NCBI GenBank assembly: GCA_026932145.1
Contig: JAIXKT010000007.1
Coordinates: 155,436 to 219,435 of the forward strand
Length of the DNA: 64,000 nucleotides
Direction: 5' to 3'
DNA from: Bacteroidia bacterium
GTDB lineage: Bacteria > Bacteroidota > Bacteroidia > J057 > JAIXKT01
The translations under genes and the position numbers were made by a program. This document shows positions 26,528 to 36,200 of this stretch, one piece after another (the first letter of the stretch is position 1; each line of letters begins with the position of its first letter). The notes below the pieces were generated by a model. It had not been told where the DNA came from. It ran no database searches and was given only the letters and a program-made list of their open reading frames with translations.

Positions 26528-27500
26528 ATTTTTCAATAAATTGAGGTACTAAGTTGTTGATTACAGATTCTATGGGTTCAAAAATGAAGCCAGTAGCTTC
26601 GGTTATTTTGTTGTTGTTGTATTGATATGTATTACCGATAGTTTTGGCAGATTCGAGGGAAACAATGGGTTCTTTTTGGGTTATGAAGCTGATTACTTCG
26701 GATAGAAATCCGGCGAGTAAAACAAGTTTTGGTGGCAGTTCAATGCTTGGGGGAGTGTTATTGAATGCTTTAGCAATGAGTTCAAAGATCCGTTTGTAAG
26801 ATAAGTTTTCACTTACCAAGATAAATCTTTCTCCGGTTAAATCTTTTCTGCCTGCTAAGATAACCGCAGCTTTTGCCACATCATCGGCACTTACGAAACC
26901 ATTTCCGCCTGGGGGGTAGAGCCTGCGCCCGTGAGCCATTTTTCTGAATACATTAGAGGAGCTGCGATTCCAGTCAGAAAACCCAAAAATCACACCTGGA
27001 TTCACAATAACGGCGTTAAGGCCTTCTTCTACACCCCGCAGCACTGCTAATTCTGCTTTGTACTTGCTGCGAGCATACATAGAATTTTGGGAACTATTTA
27101 CCCAAATATTGTTTTCATCTAACATACCGTTTGTAGTTTCACTACGCCCCAAAGCCGCTATTGAGCTTATATGCACCAAACGCTGTATCCCCATTTGCAA
27201 AGAAATATTTACCACGTTGTTAGTTCCCTCTACATTTGTGGTAAGCATTTCTGGATGTTTTTTTCTCCAAAAGCTAACAATAGCTGCGGTATGTATCACA
27301 GAATCAACACCTTCTAAGGCTTTTTGGAGCCCCAATACATCTAACACATCGGCAGCTACAATTTCTGTATTAGATCGAAAAGGATCTAAATTATGGTCAT
27401 TCGGATTTCGCACAAGCAGCCGGACGGTTTCTCCTTGTGATAATAATAAGCGAGCTATATGGCTTCCTACCAGACCATTGGCACCTGTAATTGCTACCAT
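26511..27500 (-). CDS. Extended short-chain dehydrogenase/reductase (NAD-dependent epimerase/dehydratase family)
   Basis: 329 residues. The N-terminal Rossmann motif ITGANGLVGSHIA (nucleotide-binding TGxxGxxG) is at residues 4-16. The catalytic pattern is present as Ser in HISSIAALG, and YARSKYKAE contains the YxxxK pair. VNPGVIFG follows, as in extended SDRs of the dihydroflavonol reductase/epimerase type. It probably acts on a sugar nucleotide, a sterol-like or a hydroxy-carbonyl substrate; nothing specifies which. It overlaps the LysE gene upstream by seven bases and thiS downstream. Confidence 0.88.
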   Translation of the reverse strand: MVAITGANGLVGSHIARLLLSQGETVRLLVRNPNDHNLDPFRSNTEIVAADVLDVLGLQKALEGVDSVIHTAAIVSFWRKKHPEMLTTNVEGTNNVVNISLQMGIQRLVHISSIAALGRSETTNGMLDENNIWVNSSQNSMYARSKYKAELAVLRGVEEGLNAVIVNPGVIFGFSDWNRSSSNVFRKMAHGRRLYPPGGNGFVSADDVAKAAVILAGRKDLTGERFILVSENLSYKRIFELIAKAFNNTPPSIELPPKLVLLAGFLSEVISFITQKEPIVSLESAKTIGNTYQYNNNKITEATGFIFEPIESVINNLVPQFIEKYGLNR

Positions 27501-28123
27501 TGAAGTTTAGAAAAAGACCAACTTACAAACTGAATACAAGCTAATGCAATGAAAAGCCATGCTAAAATACGCTGAATCAACACTTTGTTTTTATAACTTA
27601 ATCCTTGTTTTCGCCTATCGGCAATTAACGCTACAGATACCAGCAGCCCGAGTGCCCCTACTGCAATTCCTGCTGCAAACCATAATTGTATCGCAAATAC
27701 ATCCGATAACCATTCTAAACTCCGCAGATAAGCTACCACTCCAAGCCAAAAAGGAACAAGCATTGGATTGATTGCGCCTAAACTAATTCCAAATAATAGG
27801 CTCATCCCTCCATTTCTGGGTTTCGGGTCTTCCTCTGAAATCTTCTTTCGTAAGTGAAAAAAACCTAACCCAGCCAAAAGTATTGCGGCTATTAAATGTA
27901 ACCAATGAAAAAAAGCCTGATTAATAGCAAAAAAATGTAAACTGGCTATGGCAAAAAGACAATATAGCAATTCAATAAGTGCGCCCCCTAAGGCAATCTC
28001 AAATCCAGTCCGCTTGCCTTGCAAGAGCGTTGCCTGAACAACGGCTACGTTTAACGGACCTACCGGTATTGAAGCAATAAAGCTAATTAATAAACCCAAC
28101 AAAAAATGAAATGCTTCGGTCAT
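27494..28123 (-). CDS. LysE/RhtB-family exporter
   Basis: 209 residues with about six membrane helices. The first helix carries the family signature (SFIASIPVGPLNVAVVQATLLQG), and a similar GISLGAINPMLVPFWLG occurs before the middle of the protein. The family exports amino acids or related small molecules. First gene of a LysE-SDR-thiS operon (7-base overlap with the SDR gene), preceded by a TAAGTTTG promoter box. Substrate unknown. Confidence 0.88.
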   Translation of the reverse strand: MTEAFHFLLGLLISFIASIPVGPLNVAVVQATLLQGKRTGFEIALGGALIELLYCLFAIASLHFFAINQAFFHWLHLIAAILLAGLGFFHLRKKISEEDPKPRNGGMSLLFGISLGAINPMLVPFWLGVVAYLRSLEWLSDVFAIQLWFAAGIAVGALGLLVSVALIADRRKQGLSYKNKVLIQRILAWLFIALACIQFVSWSFSKLQW

Positions 28124-28144
28124 ACCTATATAAACATCAACTTA

Positions 28145-28152
28145 CAAACTTA
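28145..28152 (-). promoter_or_regulatory. TAnnTTTG -7 box (TAAGTTTG) for the LysE operon
   Basis: Exact consensus match on the minus strand, 21 bases before the LysE ATG. Confidence 0.6.
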
Positions 28153-28593
28153 GGATTTAGGTAATAGTAGTTTCTAAGCAATAAAGTTCAATGAAAGTAT
28201 TACATTTTAAAATGAAATGCAAATGTACCACAAAAGCACATTGCCCGCCAGAGAATGTAAAATCAGTATTGGATATCCTATCCCAAAATAGCCCCTAATA
28301 TTTTTCGTATCTACCCAATAGAAGGAATGGAATACTCTTACACCTGAAAATTACTTGATTTTTAGCACTGATAACAAGTTAGTAAACGCTTAATAAAAGC
28401 CGCTAAATCACCGAAGCAGCAGAGTTGGTTCAAGTATACATAGTGTGAATGTATTGATACAGAAATAATTAAAAATTATTTCTTGTGTAATAAAAGGTGA
28501 GTACATTTTTTTTTTAAAAGCATTTGTATTTGATAAAATTTTGCTCAACTTCGCAAACGGAATCACACACAACACACAATAAAGTTTAGAACT
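28153..28593. other. 441-bp intergenic region upstream of citrate synthase
   Basis: AT-rich, no coding frame that I trust and no RNA gene that I recognise. A weak promoter-like pair for citrate synthase is visible: TTTG at 28523-28526, 19 bases, then CAACTTCG at 28546-28553 (two mismatches to TAnnTTTG), leaving a leader of about 35 bases. Confidence 0.45.
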
Positions 28594-29895
28594 ATGGCTG
28601 AAGTTGCAGAAATTAAATTAGGGGACAAGACGCTTTCCTTACCTGTAGTAACTGGTTCAGAGCAAGAAAAAGCTATTGATATCACTAAGTTACGAGACAT
28701 GACCGGCTACATAACGTTAGACTCCGGCTACAAAAACACTGGTGCTACTAAGAGTGCAATTACATTTTTAGATGGAGAAAACGGGATACTACAATACCGG
28801 GGCATTCCGATAGAGCAGTTAGCAGAAAAGTCTTCCTTCTTAGAAGTAGCTTATCTCTTGATTTTGGGAGAATTACCTACCGAAGAAAACCTTAGAAACT
28901 GGGAAAATCGTATCACTAAACATACGTTAATCCATGAAAATACGAAGCAGTTTTTTGAAGGATACCCAACAAGTGCGCATCCTATGGGGATTTTGTCTTC
29001 TACAATTTGCTCAATGGCTGCATTTTACCCAGAATCCTTAAAACCACACGGAACCCCAGAAAGTGTTGGACTTACAATCAGCCGCTTAATGGCAAAAGTT
29101 CCTACTTTAATTAGCTGGATATACAAAAAATCCATTGGGCATCCATTCATGTATCCGCAGAACAATTTAGATTATTGCTCTAACTTCCTGCACATGATGT
29201 TTTCTATGCCAACACATGATTATGAAGCAGATCCCGTTGTTGTAGATGCGCTCAATAAATTACTTATCTTACATGCTGACCATGAGCAAAACTGCTCTAC
29301 CTCAACAGTGCGAATGGTCGGATCATCCCATGCAAACTTATATGCAAGCATTGCAGCAGGAGTATTAGCTCTATGGGGGCCACTACACGGAGGTGCAAAC
29401 CAAGAAGTAATGGAAATGCTCGACATCATCAAAGAAGACGGCGGCGATGTTTCTAAATTTGTAGAAAAAGCTAAAGATAAAAATGATAACTTCCGTTTGA
29501 TGGGCTTTGGACATAGAGTTTACAAAAACTTTGACCCACGTGCCAGAATTATTAAAAAAGCATGCGACCAAGTGCTTGATAAACTTGGTATCAATGACCC
29601 TGTTTTAGATATTGCTAAACGGTTAGAAGAAGCTGCACTCAAAGATGATTATTTTGTAGAAAGAAAATTATATCCCAACGTTGATTTTTACTCCGGTATA
29701 ATTTACCGCGCAATAGGCATTCCGGTAGATATGTTTACTGTGATGTTTGCACTTGGCCGCCTACCCGGCTGGATAGCCCAGTGGAAAGAAATGCGTGACC
29801 AAAATGAACCCATCGGAAGACCACGCCAAATCTATACCGGTTATACAAAACGCGATTGGTGCTCATTGCAAGAGCGTAAACCAATTTCAAAATAA
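28594..29895 (+). CDS. gltA: Citrate synthase
   Basis: 433 residues, the usual length of the hexameric type II enzyme. It condenses acetyl-CoA and oxaloacetate at the entry of the citric acid cycle. Landmarks: ILQYRGIPIEQLAEKS near residue 70, the active-site His regions LHADHEQNCSTSTVR and GPLHGGANQ, and FGHRVYKNFDPRA, followed by VDFYSGIIYRAIG with the catalytic Asp. It stands alone with a strong hairpin terminator downstream. Confidence 0.97.
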   Translation: MAEVAEIKLGDKTLSLPVVTGSEQEKAIDITKLRDMTGYITLDSGYKNTGATKSAITFLDGENGILQYRGIPIEQLAEKSSFLEVAYLLILGELPTEENLRNWENRITKHTLIHENTKQFFEGYPTSAHPMGILSSTICSMAAFYPESLKPHGTPESVGLTISRLMAKVPTLISWIYKKSIGHPFMYPQNNLDYCSNFLHMMFSMPTHDYEADPVVVDALNKLLILHADHEQNCSTSTVRMVGSSHANLYASIAAGVLALWGPLHGGANQEVMEMLDIIKEDGGDVSKFVEKAKDKNDNFRLMGFGHRVYKNFDPRARIIKKACDQVLDKLGINDPVLDIAKRLEEAALKDDYFVERKLYPNVDFYSGIIYRAIGIPVDMFTVMFALGRLPGWIAQWKEMRDQNEPIGRPRQIYTGYTKRDWCSLQERKPISK

Positions 29896-29913
29896 CATTT
29901 AGTTTATAATAAT

Positions 29914-29970
29914 TTTTAAACTTGTAGTGGCCTAAACAATTCAAACGTTTAGGCCACTACAAGTTTAAAA
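29914..29970 (+). terminator. 24-bp perfect hairpin terminator after citrate synthase
   Basis: Arms 29914-29937 and 29947-29970 are perfect reverse complements with a nine-base loop. The arms contain the core CTTGTAGTGGCCTAAAC and end in A/T runs on both sides, so the hairpin could work for either strand. Confidence 0.8.
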
Positions 29971-30140
29971 GAGATAAAGAACTTGGCGTATAAATTTAAG
30001 CTATTTATCTCTTTTTGAACGATTTTAGATATTACAATAGCGATAAAAACCTAATATTTTGCTATAAAAACTATGTATAATAAATCGTAATAAAGTGTTT
30101 CAATCAGTAAAAATAATGGGATTATTACTAAAATAGATAT

Positions 30141-30158
30141 TTTGTAAAATAAAATTTG
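30141..30158 (+). promoter_or_regulatory. Possible promoter of the giant secreted-protein operon
   Basis: TAAAATTTG at 30150-30158 is one base longer than the TAnnTTTG consensus and lies 45 bases before ATG 30204. The rest of the 29971-30203 gap is AT-rich, with no gene visible. Confidence 0.3.
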
Positions 30159-30203
30159 CGAACTTGCCGAACTGTCAAAACTGTGCTTAACAGACTAAAT
30201 TTA

Positions 30204-33200
30204 ATGTTTAATTCATTGTTAAACAAGATATTACCGTTAATACTGCTATTTTTTATAGTATGTGCAGATTTATTTGCACAAGTAAAGATGACACTTCAGC
30301 TAGAACAAAAGCTAAATTCTACGTCAGATTCTGTGTATTTTGATGTTTATATAAAGCGGGTGTCTGCAACTTTTTTTCGCTTAGGAACTTCTGACTTTGT
30401 TATCGAAATAGATACCACTATCTTAGATATTAATGCTAAAACGATTGTAACACGAGGAATTTGGGACAAATCTAATACAGGGGACACTTGTTCCTATTTG
30501 TATATGGACTTAGGCCCTAGTACACCTTCAAATACAACCTATATTAACTTAACGGTAAGAGCCAATACTTCTTGTACACCTACTTGTGTACCATCTGGTA
30601 GCTGTGGAATAGGTGTACCATTTAACAATAGAACTCTCGTAGGCAGGATTGCTATTAAGGTAAAGCAGTGTGGTAAGCCAATAACTTCAGAGTGGCGCTT
30701 TTTAGCTACTAATGACACCCCCCCAAGAGGAGATATTACGGATTATGTTACCGGTGCTTCTATTCGGCGCTTTGTGTTTTTCCAACCAACGAAAATGGTT
30801 GAAAGTTGCCCTGCTATCGTAGATTCATTTAAAGCGAGTAAAGACACAATCTGTAGAACAGACCCAATTACTTATACTGTTAGCTCATATTCATCTGATT
30901 CAGTATTTTTTTACAGAGGCACAACCCTTTTACAGGCTGATACCGCTAAAAATTATACCACAAACATAAATCAAGATAGCATTTATGCAATTACCAAAAA
31001 CATCTCTTGTAACTGTCTGGATACTACGGACATTATTCCGGTTAGAATATATGATTTCCCCGTTATAGCCAGCCAGCTCTCGGATTCTATTATTTGTGAA
31101 AACAGTTCAGCCGTTTTATTTGTAGAGGGCGCAACCAGCCAACAATTTCAATGGCAAATCTCAACTGATAATATTTTTTTTTCCAATACCTCTGGCTTAG
31201 GCGCGAATGGCCCTATTTTTTGGACAAGCCCACTAAACGATACAAGCTATTTTCGGTGCATTCTAAGTAACGCCAGCCGTTGTACTACAATTACGAATCC
31301 GATTACAATATTCACTGTTCCACGCCCAAGTGTTAGAACATTTGATAAGCCGGATACAGCCGTTTGTGTTGGCGGAACTGTAAATTTGGTAGCCCATAAT
31401 GTTGTGGGCACAACCCAGTGGCAAACATCTCCGAATGGTATTTTAAACTGGATAGATATTGCAGGTGTTACAGATACCAACACCGTCTCCCCACCGCTAA
31501 CTACGAGTATTTATTTTCGCTTAAAAACCTCAACACCTTGTGATAGTAGTTTTTCCAACGTTCATTTTGTACGCGTATTCAGCCCCTCACAGGGTACTTT
31601 CAATACAGTTATTCCGGATGTTTGCGTGGGAGATACCACCATTCCATTAGGCGCGCAAGTAACTTCCGGATCCGGTAAATGGTCAACTCCTAACGGAAAA
31701 GGAGGATTTTCCAATTCAGATGACCCAAATGCACGTTATGTTGCAGCCAATGTGGACGGAGGAGTAACTGTGCAGCTTAATTGGACTGTAAGTAACGGAC
31801 CCTGCTCAGATTCAGTATATACAAAATTTGTAAATGTTTTAGATAAGCCACTTGCGTTATTTTCCAATGCACCGCTACCAATATGTGCAGGTAACACGTC
31901 TGCTCCCATGGGAGCTACTGCTGTCAATGGAACAGGATTTTGGCTTGAAAATGGATTAGGTTCAATGACCAACCCAAACAACCCTAATGCTCAATATATT
32001 AGCACACAGGCAGAAGCCGGAGATACGGTTGATATTTCGTGGATAGTCGGAAACGGCATTTGTAAAAGTGATACCACTATCCAGCGGCTCATTATCTCAG
32101 CGGAGCCTTTTGGCGCGTTTAATACAAATTTACCATCTCTTTGCGCCGGAGACTCTTCTCTGCCTTTGGGTGGCCACATTGACGTTGGAATAGGACAATG
32201 GGCTTCTACCGGACAAGGAGTGTTCTACCCGTCTCCTTTTGATAGTAACGCTGTGTATATTTCCAGCCCATCTGATTCCAACACAACAGTTACTATCTCT
32301 TGGGAAGTTTCTTCACCCGGATGTGTTCCCAAAATATACATACAGGCTTTTCCCGTAAGTTCAGAGCCACTTGGAGACTATCTCGTTAAGCCGGACACTA
32401 TTTGCGCCGGTGGCAAAACAGATTCTTTAGACGGTATTACCATCAGAGGAACCGGCTTCTGGGTTACACCTAACGGGTCAGGAACTTTTGATGACCCGAA
32501 TAACCCCGAATCTCCTTATTTATCAGATACTATTAATGACCCAACTCTACCGAACGGAAATGTTCAGCTATGTTGGGTTGTTGTAAACGGCTCATGTGTT
32601 CCGGATTCAAACTGCCAGCTACTTCATGTTCTAAATATGAGAATATCAGGCTCTTTTTCTGTAAAACCGGATTCTATTTGTATTGGAGATAGGACCAAGC
32701 CATTGGGAGCAACAGCCGTTAACGGTATAGGACGCTGGACACATAATGGTGCCGGATATTTTCTGGACTCCTTAGATGGCAATACCCGCTATGTATCCAA
32801 CCCATTAGATGCCGGAAAAACAATTCAATTAAAATGGACTATTACCAATAGCTTTTGCAAGCAACTGGCTTTTACCCAGAAGCTGAAAGTTTATAATACC
32901 CCTTACGGAGTTTTTGCAACAACTCCCCCGCCAGTATGTGCGGGAAATACTTCGGTAAATTTAGGGGCATTTGCCTTTGTTGGAACGGGGCGTTGGGCGC
33001 AAGGAGCTAATGGATTAGGCACTTTTTTAGATAATAAAGGTCTTGCCGTAACTAATTTAGATCCAAATGGAAAATATGCTTCAAATCCTGCTAACGCTGG
33101 GGATACTATTGATATTTACTGGATTACATCTAACGGCCCATGTAAAGAAGATACGATTACCAGAAGGTTAATCATAGGAAGCCCGCCGGCGGCTACTTTT

Positions 33201-36200
33201 CCGGTTGGGCCACCAATGATTTGCGCCGGTGGTAATTCAGATACCTTAGTAGTAAATATCACCTCAGGAGCGGGGATTATTTGGGATGACGGCTCTGCTA
33301 ATGGAGCTTTTTATCCACCCAATAAACCTCGTTCTATATACTATTCCAACTTGGTTGATGCGGGACAAACCGTAACCTTAACGGCTAAGATATACAGCCC
33401 CGGCTGTGATACCTTATATTTAACTCAGCCCATTCAGTTATCAAATACCATCATCGAAGGATATTTTTCCAACGCACCCCCACCAATCTGCATCACAGAT
33501 ACTACTCAACCCTTAAATTCTTCGGTTGTTAGCGGTACTGGTAGCTGGGAGGCAAGTGTACTCGGAGGGCAGTTTATCCCGAATATTTTTGATACTGCTG
33601 CCAGATATATCCCACCTCCAACTGTTCCCGGTGCCTCAGATACAATTACCTTGATATGGCGTGTTTCTAATGGAGTTTGTAATGATTTGTTGCTACCTCA
33701 ACCACTCATTGTTTATAATATACCGGACGGCTCTATTGTAACGGCTCCACCACCTGTTTGTTTTGGGTCTATTTCAGATACCTTACGTGTACAAACAAAT
33801 ATAGGCGTTGGAACTTGGGTACATTTTGGGACTGGCGGTTTTGATAATTCTAATAAATCGGATGCCCGATACATCCCTGGCCCCGGCGACGTTGGCACTT
33901 GTGTTCCCATAGCTTGGGTTGTTACGAACGGACCTTGCACCGTGGACTCTAACTTCACAACTATTTGTATAGACGCTGTACCTGCCGGCGGATTCTTTAC
34001 GAATGTGCCAGCAGTATGTGCAGGATCACCAACAGTTCCGCTTGCTGCTACCATATCTACCGGAAAAGGTAAGTGGTACGCCATTGGTGGAAATGGCGGA
34101 CATTTCGATAATGACACCATCCCCAATGCTATCTATTTTACCAATCCCGCCGAAGCAGGAACTACAATTCGTTTGTATTGGATTGTAACTAACGGCATTT
34201 GCAGCTCAGATACCAACTTTCAGGATTTGCAGGTTTTAAATACATCGGTAGCTGGAACGTTTAATACTACCTTAGATTCTATTTGTGCACTTACCCCTAC
34301 AATTTCTTTAGGAGCAACGGTTTCTGCCGGAACGGGTAGATGGACGGCTATGATTAACGGTAATCCTGCCGGAGGAACATTTTCTCCCAGCGACTTAGAT
34401 TCAAATGCTGTCTATATTCCACCAATTTCGGCGGTTGGTCGAAACATAAATATCTGCTGGAATATCACCAACGGCAATTGTAATGAACTCGATTTATGCC
34501 AAACGCTATTTGTCAGAAACTATCCAGCAGGCGAGTTCGTCTCTGAGCTAAGGCCAATTTGTGCCGGCGATACTTCTGATACCTTACGAGCAATAGTTTC
34601 TTTTGGAACTGGTAAATGGGTTACTTTAAATGGATTAGGAACATTTTCAGATTCCCTGCGAAGTGATTCTGTGGTATATTTTTCCCATATTAATGATCCG
34701 ATAAATGTATCTATTGTTTGGGTTGTTTCGGCTCCGGGGTGTGTTTCGGATTCAAATTTTAAGATGCTACGTGTGTATGAACATCCGCAAGGTGATTTTT
34801 CAACGGCACCAGACAGTATTTGTGCAGGCACTGCATCTGCCCCATTAGGGGCGACTTTGACGGTCGGCTTCGGTCAGTGGGAATGTACCAACTGCATTGG
34901 CGGATTTACAGCACCTTCTACCGACCCGAATGCACGTTATGTTGCTCTTGTGGATCCATCTGTAACTACGTCCAGTAAACCTGTTACGCTAACTTGGGTA
35001 ATTACTAATGGCCCCTGTGATACTGTTCGATATAACCAAGATATTGTAATTCAGACTCCCTCGTTGGGTGCATTTTTACCTCCTGCCAATGCAGAAGTTT
35101 GCTATCAAGATACTTCCGATACATTGCGCGGAAAGGCTATTTATGGACAAGGTTTTTGGACAACTTCCGGAAGTGGGTCATTTTCACCCAATAACACCGA
35201 TACTAATGTTGTTTACATCGCTGGCTCAGCAGATAAAGATACCGCAGTAACCATAACTTGGACAGTAATCAATGGCAAGTGTGATCCGGTTCAGTATCAA
35301 CAGTATCTATTTGTATATGACGTACCCTTGGGCGATTTTAGCACACCATTAGACACGGTTTGTGCCGGCTATCCTTCAATACCCTTGGGGGCTACATTAA
35401 AAGGAGCATATTCTTACGGAAGATGGTCGCATAACGGGGCGGGAAGTTTTTCTGATGCGAATAATCCAAATGCGCGCTATCTATCTGTTCGTGCAGACGG
35501 AGGGGATACCATCACACTTACTTGGACGGTATTCAATGGGCCGGGTTGCGACAGTATTTCGTATTCCCAGTTATTATTTGTTAGACAAGCAGTTGCTACT
35601 GTTAATCCAGACACATCTTTGTGTTTGGGGGATACAGTACGGCTTATGGCTTCAGGTGGAACATTCTATTCATGGAGAGATTTAATAACTGGCCAGCCTG
35701 GTCAAGAGTTAAGCGACCCAAATGTAGCCAGTCCATATTGCTTTGCTACTCAAAGTAGAGCCTATTTAGTTCAGGTGCAGGATAATTTAGGCTGTGTATT
35801 CCAAGATACAGTTCAAGTGATTGTTAGGCAGCCAGATACAACTACTGTTTCTACAAATGTATTTGTTTGCTCCGGAGATTCGATTCAGATATTTGCTACT
35901 AACGGTTTAGCTTATCACTGGGTAGGGGAGGGGATTAGCTCCCCAAATAGTGCGGTAACGTACATAAAGCCGACCCAAACGCAATTATATGACGTATTTA
36001 TCTACACCGCTTCTGGATGTACAGCTAAAAAACAAGTGTTAGTTACAGTATATCCAACTCCAGAGCCAGTTATAACAGGTAAAGATATTTGTGTGGGTTT
36101 AGACTTAGTTCTCAGACTTGAAAATGATGGAACCTGTGTAAATCGTTATTGGTTTAGAGGGAATATAAGTCAGGTACTAAGTAGCGGAAATCCCGACCAA

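Noticed and set aside
28400-28470. tRNA-like GGTTCAA string upstream of citrate synthase
   Set aside because: No acceptor stem, anticodon arm or T-stem pairing can be formed around it.
30156-30203. TTG start of the giant secreted protein
   Set aside because: It overlaps the promoter-like TAAAATTTG and would place an Arg/Lys-rich leader before a complete signal peptide that starts at ATG 30204.
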